Positions 27,978-35,911 of a DNA stretch of 64,000 nucleotides are shown piece by piece (within the stretch, counting starts at the first letter, position 1; the number at the start of each line of letters is the position of its first letter). Origin of the DNA: Bacillus sp. FJAT-50079 (lineage in GTDB: Bacteria; Bacillota; Bacilli; Bacillales; Bacillaceae_C); assembly GCF_018343515.1 (NCBI RefSeq), contig NZ_JAGYPD010000005.1:452918-516917 (forward strand), read 5' to 3'. The notes under the pieces were generated by a model, which was not told the origin of the DNA, made no database searches, and saw nothing but the letters and a program-made list of their open reading frames with translations. A program made the position numbers and the translations under genes.

Positions 27978-28964
27978 TTATTCGACGCTTGCTCCTACTT
28001 CGTTCACCATTTGTGCAACAGACTCAAGTCCGCCGCCTGATAGGTACCAGAAGTCAGGATCTAAGTAAATAATTTTTCCATTTTTATATGCTTTTGTGCC
28101 TTTTACTAAATCATTTTCAATCGATTCTTTCGCTCCAGCTTCGCCACCAACTGCTGCACTACGATCAATAACGAATAAAACGTCCGGGTCTTTTTCTAAA
28201 ATATATTCAAAAGAAATGCTTTGACCGTGAGTAGATACTTCAATTGTAGAATCTACTGGCGCAAATCCGAATACGTCGTGGATAATTCCAAATCTAGAGC
28301 TTGGACCGTACGCACTTACTTTCCCTTCGTTCGCTAAAACGATTAATGCTTTTTCATCAAGAGCAGATGCTTTATCATTTAATGCTTTAATATCATCTTC
28401 GATTTTTGCTAATTCAGCTTCAGCTTCAGCTTCTTTATCAAAGATTTGTCCAATTGTTTTTACATTTTCTTCGAATGATTCCATGTATCTTGCTGTGTCA
28501 ACACCTAAGAAAATTGTTGGTGCGATTTTTGAAAATTCTTCGTATAAATCAGATTGTCTTCCAGAAATAATAATTAAATCTGGTTTGATTTCATTGATTT
28601 TTTCTAAATCAGGTTCTTTTAGACTTCCTACGTTAACATACTTTTCATCTTCATATTTTTCCAAGTAGCTTGGAATATTGTTTTGTGGAAGTGCTGTTAC
28701 TTCAATACCAAGCTTGTCTAGAGTATCAAGTGAACCAAAGTCAAATACAACGACTTTTTCCGGATTTACTTTAACAGGTGTTTCACCTAATTGATGCTTA
28801 ATCGTTAACTCCTCTACTTCTTCTACTTCTTCTGTTTTTGGTTCGTTATCTGCTGAATTATTATTGTTGTTCTCAGCTCCCTCGTTTTTCGAGTTATTTG
28901 AACCACATGCAGCAAGTACCATCATTAAAAATACAATACTTGCGATTGATAATAACTTCTTCAT
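27978..28964 (-). CDS. Siderophore-binding lipoprotein, YclQ-like (petrobactin type)
   Basis: A 328-aa periplasmic-binding-type lipoprotein. Signal peptide ends in lipobox LAACG; an Asn/Glu-rich linker follows, then KVVVFDFGSLDTLDKLGI, VGSLKEPDLEKI, PDLIIISGRQSDLYEEF, APTIFLGVDTARYMESF and FWYLSGGGLESVAQM. These match B. subtilis YclQ (FpbQ-type petrobactin receptor) closely along the whole chain. Partner permeases and ATPase (yclN-O-P) are not adjacent, so it must work with a transporter encoded elsewhere. ATG at 28964 behind GAGGTGG. No clear Fur box could be picked out upstream. Confidence 0.88.
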   Translation of the reverse strand: MKKLLSIASIVFLMMVLAACGSNNSKNEGAENNNNNSADNEPKTEEVEEVEELTIKHQLGETPVKVNPEKVVVFDFGSLDTLDKLGIEVTALPQNNIPSYLEKYEDEKYVNVGSLKEPDLEKINEIKPDLIIISGRQSDLYEEFSKIAPTIFLGVDTARYMESFEENVKTIGQIFDKEAEAEAELAKIEDDIKALNDKASALDEKALIVLANEGKVSAYGPSSRFGIIHDVFGFAPVDSTIEVSTHGQSISFEYILEKDPDVLFVIDRSAAVGGEAGAKESIENDLVKGTKAYKNGKIIYLDPDFWYLSGGGLESVAQMVNEVGASVE

Positions 28965-29255
28965 TCCATTTCCACCTCTTCATCTATAATTATGTAATGC
29001 TTATTGCATAGACATAAGAACTTTGATTTTTCTGCATCACCGCGATAATGAAACTCATTCTCGTTTATGAATATATCATACTTCCAATTTAATTCAATCC
29101 TTTTTTTGATTTTTTTCAAATGAAAAGGTTTACAATTTGCATTTTTTAAAAATGTGGTAAAATACATATAGGTTTATATTATATTAGGGGAATTATATTC
29201 ATAATAAATTCTTAATAGTATAGCTGTATAAAGTATATTTCAAGGGGAGTTATGG

Positions 29256-29750
29256 ATGATCATTAGACAAATAAGGCTTGAAGATGCTGAGCAATTTGCG
29301 AATTTATTAGTTAGCATTGATGCTTCGAATATGATGCTCTACGATCCCGGTGAACGTAAAACGAGCCAAGAACAAGAAGAAAAGCGAATTGAAGCGATAC
29401 TCCTTCAAGGAAATTCTACCATCATCGTTGCTGAAGATAATGATCGCTTGATTGGATATATCATTATTCTCGGTGGTACAAGTAATCGAAATCGTCATTC
29501 CGCCTATATCGTTTGTGGCATACTTGAAGATTATCGTGGTCAAGGAATTGCCGTAAGACTTTTTAAAGAAGCGTTTCGCTGGGCAAAGGAAGTTAGCATT
29601 ACAAGACTAAGTTTAACAGTCATCGATTATAATGAAAGAGCGACGAAATTATATAAAAAGCTCGGATTTGAAGTAGAAGGAGAAAAAAATCATTCATTAG
29701 TAATAAATGGCCAACCTGTCAATGAATTATATTTATATAAATTATTGTAA
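29256..29750 (+). CDS. GNAT family N-acetyltransferase
   Basis: A 164-aa GNAT protein. Opens MIIRQIRLEDAEQFANLL, acetyl-CoA motif ILEDYRGQGIAVRLFKEAF (R-G-x-G-I type), then LSLTVIDYNERATKLYKKLG and FEVEGEKNHSL, the usual end of RimJ/RimL- or YkkB-like acetyltransferases. Substrate unknown. ATG at 29256 has GGGGAG about eight bases upstream. Monocistronic, divergent to the siderophore-binding gene. Confidence 0.85.
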   Translation: MIIRQIRLEDAEQFANLLVSIDASNMMLYDPGERKTSQEQEEKRIEAILLQGNSTIIVAEDNDRLIGYIIILGGTSNRNRHSAYIVCGILEDYRGQGIAVRLFKEAFRWAKEVSITRLSLTVIDYNERATKLYKKLGFEVEGEKNHSLVINGQPVNELYLYKLL

Positions 29751-29756
29751 TTAAGA

Positions 29757-29905
29757 AAAGCGCAAGCGCCCGTTTTAGCGATGTAGAAACTGCGTCAACA
29801 GAAGATTAGTGCGTCGGCATGCGGCTATCCTTAAAGGAAACACGGCGAAGAATGAGCCTTATCGTACAGCTAGTCGCTGGGTGACTGGAGCTAGACAAGA
29901 ATACG
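29757..29905. repeat. Bacillaceae-type dispersed non-coding repeat (~150 bp)
   Basis: Begins AAAAGCGCAAGCGCCC and ends GACTGGAGCTAGACAAGA; clearly more GC-rich than its surroundings and without an open frame. I recall near-identical strings between genes in many Bacillaceae genomes, so it is likely a dispersed REP/MITE-like element. Only one copy is in this window. Confidence 0.55.
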
Positions 29906-29950
29906 CTACTTCAAAATAAAAACAATGAAAAATTTATACTTTCTTTGTAA

Positions 29951-29990
29951 AAAGCCAACAGCTTAAAATATCGCTGTTGGCTTGTCTTAT
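29951..29990. terminator. Convergent terminator
   Basis: AAGCCAACAGC (29952-29962) and GCTGTTGGCTT (29973-29983) are perfect partners, with A- and T-rich flanks on both sides; serves the acetyltransferase gene and dgkB. Confidence 0.75.
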
Positions 29991-30025
29991 TACTGTCGCC
30001 CCTGATTGAGCGCTTTTCACTTTTC

Positions 30026-30946
30026 TCAGTCAATCCGGTCTTGAGGGCGAATTTTATCAAGTGGCACAAACACGTCGAGATGACGGTATAGATTAGAAAA
30101 TTCGGCCGGTAATAAACCACCATATTCTCCATCAATATTTAACTGCATTTTTTCTGATGATTTGACTTTAATATGGTTCGCTTTCACGTAAATCAGATTC
30201 GGGTCATTAATATGTTCTCCACGAAGTGCGAGTGAAGCGACGCGAATAAATTCGGCGAGATTTGTTTTCTTTAAAATCATGAGCGTAAACAAGCCATCGT
30301 TTACGGATGAATCAGGAGCAAGCTTTTCAAAGCCGCCAATCGAGTTTGTTAACCCGATTAAAAATAACATAATTTCGCCTTCAAATAATTTTCCATCATA
30401 TTCAATGCTTACTTCTGCTGGGTGAATTGATGGTAACATTTCAATTCCTTTTAAATAATAGGCCAATTGTCCGAGCACCGTTTTCAGTTTACTCGGGACT
30501 TCGTAAGTAAGTTCAGTTAGCCTGCCACCACCCGCAATATTAATAAAGTAGCTGTCATTCATTCGGCCAATATCTACTGGAATCGTATCTCCAGTAAGAA
30601 TAATATCAACTGCATCGTCAATATCTCGCGGAATTTGTAATGCTCTTGCAAAATCATTCGTCGTTCCCGTTGGAATTACTCCAAGCTTCGGACGGTAGTC
30701 TTGTTCGGCCAAGCCATTGACTACTTCATTAATTGTGCCGTCCCCACCTGCGGCGATGACGAGATCATATTTACGCGCAACAGCGATTTTGGCTGCTTCA
30801 ACTGCATCCCCTTCTCCTGTTGTCGCGTGACATGATGCTTCATAGCCTCCGGCCTCGAGCTTTTGCAATACGTCTGCAAGGCTTCGCTTAAATATTTCCC
30901 GTCCAGAGGTTGGATTGTATATAATACGCGCTCTTTTCAATTTCAT
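30026..30946 (-). CDS. dgkB: Diacylglycerol kinase
   Basis: Soluble lipid kinase that returns diacylglycerol, released by lipoteichoic acid synthesis, to the phospholipid pool as phosphatidic acid. NPTSGREIFKR at the start, the nucleotide-binding GGDGTINEVVNGL (residues ~65-77), GVIPTGTTNDFARAL and the C-terminal beta domain with MQLNIDGEYGG are all as in B. subtilis DgkB (YerQ). 306 aa, normal length. ATG at 30946 behind AAGGGGATAG. In B. subtilis it follows gatB directly; here about 10 kb of other genes separate the two. Confidence 0.93.
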   Translation of the reverse strand: MKLKRARIIYNPTSGREIFKRSLADVLQKLEAGGYEASCHATTGEGDAVEAAKIAVARKYDLVIAAGGDGTINEVVNGLAEQDYRPKLGVIPTGTTNDFARALQIPRDIDDAVDIILTGDTIPVDIGRMNDSYFINIAGGGRLTELTYEVPSKLKTVLGQLAYYLKGIEMLPSIHPAEVSIEYDGKLFEGEIMLFLIGLTNSIGGFEKLAPDSSVNDGLFTLMILKKTNLAEFIRVASLALRGEHINDPNLIYVKANHIKVKSSEKMQLNIDGEYGGLLPAEFSNLYRHLDVFVPLDKIRPQDRID

Positions 30947-31022
30947 TTTACTATCCCCTTAACTGAAGGATCTGCTATTTACTTCATATATTATATCTCT
31001 AAATCACATTTAAATCCAATTC

Positions 31023-31058
31023 GACAAAATTCGGACGGTGCCTTGGCACCGCCCGAAT
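31023..31058 (-). terminator. Terminator of the ECF sigma operon
   Basis: 14-bp stem (ATTCGGGCGGTGCC with one mismatch) around a 2-base loop, followed on the minus strand by TTTTGTC; immediately after the stop of the last gene at 31060. Confidence 0.8.
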
Positions 31059-31059
31059 G

Positions 31060-31989
31060 TTATCGAATTTGAACAGAATAACTATTTTTGATTTGTAGTT
31101 TATGTTCTCCCGATCCGAAAACGAGACTTTCTGTAAAACCGCTCTCGTCATAGTGATCAACTTCCACAGCCTCGTTCCCAGAAGCCATTGCTGCTTTTTC
31201 CTTTTTCCAATCTTTCCCTTCCAATTGTTGGATGTTAATCGCTTCGATTAATACATTCGCATGATCAGCTACATCAAGTGTTACATAACTCATATCCGCA
31301 ATCGCCCAATCTGCTTTTAACTCTCGCGGGTTGATCGTTATGTTATTTCCCCCATTGACTTCAAGCTTTACATTTGCAGGTATGAGTACCGTCGCTTCTA
31401 ATTGACCACCATTATGCATGTGCATAAATCGGCCTGTTGGCATCTGCTTCAGTTTCATGTATAGAGTATCCCCTTGTTTTTCAATTAGGGCATAATCAGA
31501 GACCTCTTCGATCGAACTAGCTCCCTTTTGCATGCTTCCCCAATATGTTCCAAATATAACTGCTTCGTTTCCAGTAGATGCCTCGATATTGACAGTATAT
31601 GAACCTGGTTCGATGACCACTCGTTGAATATCAGCCGTCAGTTGCTCTTCATATTTTGGCAAATCAATTGTTCGTTCTTCGGCACTGACAAATTGCTTCG
31701 ATAGTTCAAGCACCCCTGTTGTTTGTAAAACAGCCATTCCAAGACCAACTGTACCAATTAAACCGATAAATAGAATGCTAATAAAATCATACTTCACTTG
31801 CTGTTCTTCATTCTTTTTCATTCCTAAGTAGAAAAGGATTTCTATTCCAAGAATAATGAAGAGAACAGGCCACCATGAAACCATCGCAATCGCTGGGTCC
31901 CATTTTAACACTTCTACTAAAAGAAGGAATACACCAAGCAACACAAGGGCTGCTCCCATTGAAAAAGAACCTACTCGCCATGTCCTCAT
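31060..31989 (-). CDS. Membrane protein of the ECF sigma operon (DUF5668/LiaF-like layout)
   Basis: A 309-aa protein with three or four transmembrane segments in the first ~110 residues (SMGAALVLLGVFLLLVEVL, SWWPVLFIILGIEILFYLG, DFISILFIGLIGTVGLGMAV) and an extracytoplasmic beta-rich domain to the end. The paired helices followed by a beta-helix-like region resemble LiaF/DUF5668 proteins linked to envelope stress. ATG overlaps the stop of the gene before (31986-31989), so it is translationally coupled. Function unknown; probably senses or answers the same stress as the sigma factor. Confidence 0.65.
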   Translation of the reverse strand: MRTWRVGSFSMGAALVLLGVFLLLVEVLKWDPAIAMVSWWPVLFIILGIEILFYLGMKKNEEQQVKYDFISILFIGLIGTVGLGMAVLQTTGVLELSKQFVSAEERTIDLPKYEEQLTADIQRVVIEPGSYTVNIEASTGNEAVIFGTYWGSMQKGASSIEEVSDYALIEKQGDTLYMKLKQMPTGRFMHMHNGGQLEATVLIPANVKLEVNGGNNITINPRELKADWAIADMSYVTLDVADHANVLIEAINIQQLEGKDWKKEKAAMASGNEAVEVDHYDESGFTESLVFGSGEHKLQIKNSYSVQIR

Positions 31990-33071
31990 TCTTCTTCACC
32001 TTCTCTTTCTATTTGCTTTGTCTTATTCCCCATTAACAGCTTCATTCCCCCGATGATAAAGAGTAGGCAAATAATTCCCGTTTGGAAATAGCGATAAATC
32101 CAATATTGAATATCAATATTAAAAAAGCTATCAATAAACGGGCTTACAGCTGGCAACAAAATATTCGTCGTTAAGTAATATAGTCCAAAGGCAATGAGCC
32201 CGATCCCAATCCAGCGTTGATGATTAATGAAATATGATACGAGCGGCTCATCCTCAATCGGTCCCGCATCCGCCCGCGATGCCTTTTGCAAACCGTCAAA
32301 AAAGCTATAAAACCAAATGATCGGGATCACAAATAGGAAGATGCCTAACCGCAATACATCGAGAATATAAATGGAAAAGAGAAAGGCAGCCATGAGCTGA
32401 ACGCCGCGTTTTTGCAATCCTAAATATAAATGACCGGCACCTGGGATAATCGAAAGCAATGTCGCAAATGTTTTGCTTTTCTTGCCTTCTGAACCACGGT
32501 TTTCAAAGTCATCAAAAATCGAACGATCGACTAATTGTTCACCTTTATTTTTTCGTTCAAGTTGTTTCATTGCGTCAAAAAAGCTATAAATCCAAATGAT
32601 TGGCAATGATGCAAGGAAAATAAGAAATTCGCTGCGATGCGTTAATGCCGTTACAAACAAAATCATAATCGCTAGCCCGATAAACGTAGCAAGCAAGGTC
32701 ATCCCACGATACACGAGACCAAGTTGAAAATGTCCAAGCCCTGGGATAAAGGAAAGAACGATCGTGAAGAAGCGTTCAGATTCCGGATTTTTCTCTATGA
32801 CTGCTTCGTTGCCTGGATTTTTCGCTTGATTATAAAGCTTAGAAGCTGTTACAGCCGTATCGATAAAGTTAACGATGTAAAGAAGGACACCACCTAAGGC
32901 AAATACCGTAAATACATCATTGTATGATATTCCCGCAATAATAAACGAGAAAATCGGAATCCCAAATACAGTTGCGGTATAGAAAAGCCCACGTAATACT
33001 TTGCCGAGGTACATTAAACCTCCACCCGGAAAAAATGCGAGCAAAAATGCAATAATCGGATTTTTATTCAT
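31986..33071 (-). CDS. Multi-pass membrane protein of the ECF sigma operon, internally duplicated
   Basis: A 361-aa protein with about nine or ten helices. It carries a recurring unit of the type FFPGGGLMYLGKVLRGL, FIPGLGHFQLGLVYRGM and IIPGAGHLYLGLQKRGV (near residues 15, 110 and 210), i.e. three copies of a P-G-x-G-x-x-x-L-G-x-x-x-R-G hairpin, the TM2-like motif. Two IIWxYSFFD stretches also repeat. Overlaps both neighbours by four bases. Role unknown. Confidence 0.65.
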   Translation of the reverse strand: MNKNPIIAFLLAFFPGGGLMYLGKVLRGLFYTATVFGIPIFSFIIAGISYNDVFTVFALGGVLLYIVNFIDTAVTASKLYNQAKNPGNEAVIEKNPESERFFTIVLSFIPGLGHFQLGLVYRGMTLLATFIGLAIMILFVTALTHRSEFLIFLASLPIIWIYSFFDAMKQLERKNKGEQLVDRSIFDDFENRGSEGKKSKTFATLLSIIPGAGHLYLGLQKRGVQLMAAFLFSIYILDVLRLGIFLFVIPIIWFYSFFDGLQKASRADAGPIEDEPLVSYFINHQRWIGIGLIAFGLYYLTTNILLPAVSPFIDSFFNIDIQYWIYRYFQTGIICLLFIIGGMKLLMGNKTKQIEREGEEE

Positions 33072-33517
33072 TTGTCATCCCCCTTGTTTAGATTATGTTC
33101 AAACTGATCAATGATCGAAATTGAGTTATTTAAAAATGCATGGACAAATGACTGTTCTTGTTCATGCTCTTGTTTTTCAAATTCACTAGCGACATTCATT
33201 AACTGTGAAAAAACGCCTGTTGACATAAGCAATAATGTCATCGCCGCGGCCAATGCATAATGAATGAACGTCTGTTTCCTTCTTATTTCCGGCTTTTTCT
33301 TTTTAGCCGGAGGATCGATTTGCTTCATAATTGCATCCGTGAAATCCGTTGGTGCTGGCAGCGATGGCATCTGGGCTTCATTCACTTCTACTGCTTGTAA
33401 ATATAATTCCAAACAGTCGTCGCAGCTATATAGATGGTTTTCATATTCCACACGTGTTTGTTCATCAAGATTGTCTTGTACATATTGAAGCCAATTATCT
33501 AATGTCATATGCTTCAT
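33068..33517 (-). CDS. Zinc-finger anti-sigma factor
   Basis: A 149-aa protein with an N-terminal cytoplasmic zinc-binding anti-sigma motif (ENHLYSCDDCLELY, H-x3-C-x2-C), one transmembrane helix (about residues 85-105, HYALAAAMTLLLMSTGVF) and a short outer tail. It overlaps the sigma gene by four bases (ATGA), the classical sigma/anti-sigma arrangement. It is expected to hold the ECF sigma factor at the membrane until a signal releases it; the signal is unknown. Confidence 0.82.
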   Translation of the reverse strand: MKHMTLDNWLQYVQDNLDEQTRVEYENHLYSCDDCLELYLQAVEVNEAQMPSLPAPTDFTDAIMKQIDPPAKKKKPEIRRKQTFIHYALAAAMTLLLMSTGVFSQLMNVASEFEKQEHEQEQSFVHAFLNNSISIIDQFEHNLNKGDDK

Positions 33518-34053
33518 GAAAAATCATCCTCCTTCCAGTGCTTCTTCATCCACTGCCTTGCTCGATATAATTTCACTTCAATTGATTTCGGTAAAACATT
33601 TTCTTCTTCCGCAAGCTCTTTAAACGTTTTGTCTTGAAAATAAAAGCCTTTTACAACTCCGCGATAGTTTTCCGGCAGCTCTTCGATTTTGTCCCGAAGA
33701 ATTTGTTGCTTTTCTTTTTTTATAATCAGCCATTCCGTGCTTGCCGTCGGCTCGGCATGGAATTCCTCATATTCAATTTGTTCATCTTCTTTTCTTCTAA
33801 TCTTTTTCCGCTTTATATCTATCGCATGATTCACCGCAATCCTCGTAATCCATGTTTTTAACCCTTGCTTCTCGTATTTGGGGAGAGAAGTATAGATTTT
33901 CATGAACACTTCCTGTGCGGCATCCTCTGCATCTTTTTCATTCCTGAGTACGCCATATGTAGAATAGAATACCGTGTTCCGATATTTTTCTACTAATAGG
34001 CGAAATGCATGATCGTTGCCTTGTAATATTTTATCGATGAGCGCTTCATCCAA
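33514..34053 (-). CDS. ECF RNA polymerase sigma factor (SigW/SigM-like)
   Basis: A 179-aa ECF sigma factor. Region 2 includes RLLVEKYRNTVFYSTYGVL and DAEDAAQEVFMKIYTSLPKY; region 4 is LPENYRGVVKGFYFQDKTFK with ELAEEENVLPKSIEVKLYRA. TTG at 34053 is chosen because GGGGGGAG is about eight bases upstream and the product MDEALIDKILQGNDHAF starts as ECF factors do. The in-frame GTG at 34113 would lie inside the promoter. The upstream promoter (34083-34118) carries an ECF-type CGTCTATAT -10, suggesting self-activation. Heads a four-gene coupled operon with its anti-sigma factor. Confidence 0.9.
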   Translation of the reverse strand: MDEALIDKILQGNDHAFRLLVEKYRNTVFYSTYGVLRNEKDAEDAAQEVFMKIYTSLPKYEKQGLKTWITRIAVNHAIDIKRKKIRRKEDEQIEYEEFHAEPTASTEWLIIKKEKQQILRDKIEELPENYRGVVKGFYFQDKTFKELAEEENVLPKSIEVKLYRARQWMKKHWKEDDFS

Positions 34054-34082
34054 TCCTTCTCTCCCCCCTTTCAAACCTGCAT

Positions 34083-34118
34083 CTATATAGACGTAAAGCT
34101 TTTCTAAAAACACTACAC
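34083..34118 (-). promoter_or_regulatory. Candidate ECF-type promoter of the sigma operon
   Basis: On the minus strand TGTAG (34113-34117) and CGTCTATATAG (34083-34093) are 19 bases apart, with a T-rich run after the -35 element as in SigW/SigM/SigX promoters (-10 CGTCTA). A very similar pair lies upstream of the carboxypeptidase gene. Confidence 0.6.
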
Positions 34119-34141
34119 CATACTATAACATTTTTTCTTCA

Positions 34142-35008
34142 TCATTTTTCAAATCCATAGTCTAGGAGAGAAATCGAATCACTCCATACCGTCTCCTTGC
34201 CAGAATTAAGTACAACAGCAACAAGCTTCCTTCCATGTCTTTCAGCCGATGAAGCTAAACAATACCCGGCTTGATCGGTAAATCCAGTTTTTAATCCGGT
34301 CGCCCCATCATAGAAATAAGGGCTTGCCGAGTTAAGCAATTGATTTCGATTCATATACGTATGGCTTTCAGTTGCAATTTTTTCCTGGCTAACGATCTGA
34401 TCAATTTCAACGTGATGCCTCGCCTCTTTAGCAATGAGCGCCATATCGCCCGCTGTCGAGTAATGATTTGGATCATGCAATCCATGCGGGTTCGTAAAAT
34501 GAGAATGTGTTGCGCCTATTTCTTGAGCCTTCTCATTCATTAATTGGGAAAAATAATGAATCGCTTCGTCGGGAGAGCGTTGTTCACCAAGCTCCTTTTG
34601 CGCAATATAAACGGCTAGTGATCTTGCTGCGTCATTTCCCGATTGAAGGAGCATCGCGGCTAATAACTCTTCCACCGTTAAAGCTTGTCCTTCAAATAAG
34701 CCCGCACGAGCTTCTTGATCCACGCTTAAGTAAACCTCTTCCCCAACGATCACTTGTTCATCCATCGTACTTTTATCTAAAGCGACTAACGCCGTTAATA
34801 ATTTGGTCGTACTAGCTGGATAAAGCTTCATCTGTTTGTTTTTCGCAAATAAGATTTCACCTGTGTCTTCATCTATAATGACAGCTGCCTCAGCATCGAT
34901 TTTCACCTGCGCTGGTTGGATGGCAAACATAATTGCATCTTTATAAAAAAATAAAACTCCGATCATCAATAATATAAATAGAAACACTCTTGTTTTCTTC
35001 ACTTTCAT
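34142..35008 (-). CDS. D-alanyl-D-alanine carboxypeptidase (DacF/PBP5-like, no C-terminal domain)
   Basis: A 288-aa serine peptidase that trims the terminal D-Ala from peptidoglycan stem peptides. N-terminal membrane anchor (residues ~8-28), catalytic YPASTTKLL (SxxK, serine about 67), SGND (SxN) and LKTGFTDQAGYC (KTG) are all present. The usual PBP5 C-terminal beta domain and amphipathic helix are absent, as in small DacF-like forms, so the N-terminal helix anchors it. The gene lies directly before the ECF sigma gene and has its own ECF-type promoter at 35019-35051, linking it to envelope stress. Confidence 0.9.
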   Translation of the reverse strand: MKVKKTRVFLFILLMIGVLFFYKDAIMFAIQPAQVKIDAEAAVIIDEDTGEILFAKNKQMKLYPASTTKLLTALVALDKSTMDEQVIVGEEVYLSVDQEARAGLFEGQALTVEELLAAMLLQSGNDAARSLAVYIAQKELGEQRSPDEAIHYFSQLMNEKAQEIGATHSHFTNPHGLHDPNHYSTAGDMALIAKEARHHVEIDQIVSQEKIATESHTYMNRNQLLNSASPYFYDGATGLKTGFTDQAGYCLASSAERHGRKLVAVVLNSGKETVWSDSISLLDYGFEK

Positions 35009-35018
35009 TCACCTCTTA

Positions 35019-35051
35019 CATATAGACGTGCTTTATTTCTATATCCCTACA
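35019..35051 (-). promoter_or_regulatory. Candidate ECF-type promoter of the carboxypeptidase gene
   Basis: TGTAG (35047-35051) and CGTCTATATG (35019-35028) on the minus strand, 18 bases apart, ending about ten bases before the start codon. It matches the promoter at 34083-34118 in both elements; no other CGTCTATAT was noticed in the window. Confidence 0.6.
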
Positions 35052-35080
35052 CTTTTGTTAAAATGGAAAGGAGATCTGAC

Positions 35081-35911
35081 TTGAATAAAACCATTTTATC
35101 CGTCGGAATAGTGGTTGTAATAACGAGTCTCCTCGGCAATTATCTATTTTTCGCAAAGAATCAATTAGATGAACCGATTTTTTTACAACATTACTATGAG
35201 CGGCCATTTATGGAAGAAATGACGATCGATCTTCATTATATTAAGAACCGATATTCGGATAGAGAAATGGATATTGCTTGGGTAACCATTCCCGGATTGG
35301 ATGTAATGCTGATTCCTGAATATGAATATACGATTCAAGCGTATACACATTATGAGTATAAAGTAGTACGACTGTCGTTTCCAGATGAGATCGAAACAAA
35401 GATTGATGATCGATTGGAATTCGATGAATTAACGGTTTTCTTTACGGACGGGGAAACGAAAACACTTCGTGACAATAAACTGATCCTTTATAAGCAAGAA
35501 GATGAGGCGCCTTTTGAGTGGATGGGTGGTGGGGGTTCGAGTGATAACGATGGATTTCAAAGGATCAAAGCCGAAGAAAACATTACCTTGATTGGGTTAC
35601 AAACACCATATAAAGAAGAGCTACCTTCAACGATATCACTTACGTTAAATGATGAGCAACTGAATCTTAAAGATCCTGAACAGGATTTCTTCCCCATTTC
35701 ATTTGCAAAAGGTGATGATCTTTCTCTTACCTATCGATTCTCTTTCGACGATAATGATATGAATCGCTTAAATGTATATAACCTAGATATTAATTTTTTG
35801 GGAAAGAATGAGAACGGAGAACATTTCGTGAAAACCGCTGTACCTATTTTTTACCAACCATACATCAGCGAAAAAGAAATGAGAGATTTGGTACGGGAGG
35901 CTAAAAAATGA
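35081..35911 (+). CDS. Membrane-anchored protein of unknown function
   Basis: A 276-aa protein with one N-terminal transmembrane helix (TILSVGIVVVITSLLGNYLF) and an extracytoplasmic beta-rich domain without recognised motif; acidic, with a Gly-rich turn (WMGGGGSSDNDG). TTG at 35081 is chosen because AAAGGAG lies seven bases upstream; the ATG at 35063 would put that site inside the gene. Overlaps the next gene by four bases, so the two are a unit. Divergent to the carboxypeptidase gene across only 72 bases. The family was not recognised. Confidence 0.65.
   Translation: MNKTILSVGIVVVITSLLGNYLFFAKNQLDEPIFLQHYYERPFMEEMTIDLHYIKNRYSDREMDIAWVTIPGLDVMLIPEYEYTIQAYTHYEYKVVRLSFPDEIETKIDDRLEFDELTVFFTDGETKTLRDNKLILYKQEDEAPFEWMGGGGSSDNDGFQRIKAEENITLIGLQTPYKEELPSTISLTLNDEQLNLKDPEQDFFPISFAKGDDLSLTYRFSFDDNDMNRLNVYNLDINFLGKNENGEHFVKTAVPIFYQPYISEKEMRDLVREAKK

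Noticed and set aside
28961-29167. 68-codon minus-strand frame before the siderophore-binding gene
   Set aside because: It overlaps the next start and occupies the promoter region; no ribosome binding site and no recognisable sequence.
28965-29255. Fur box upstream of the siderophore-binding gene
   Set aside because: Only weak AT-rich similarity (AATTATATTCATAAT) to the consensus; not enough to call.
34054-34113. Longer ECF sigma factor starting GTG at 34113
   Set aside because: It would begin in the -35 element of the likely promoter; the TTG at 34053 has an ideal ribosome binding site and the usual ECF N-terminus.
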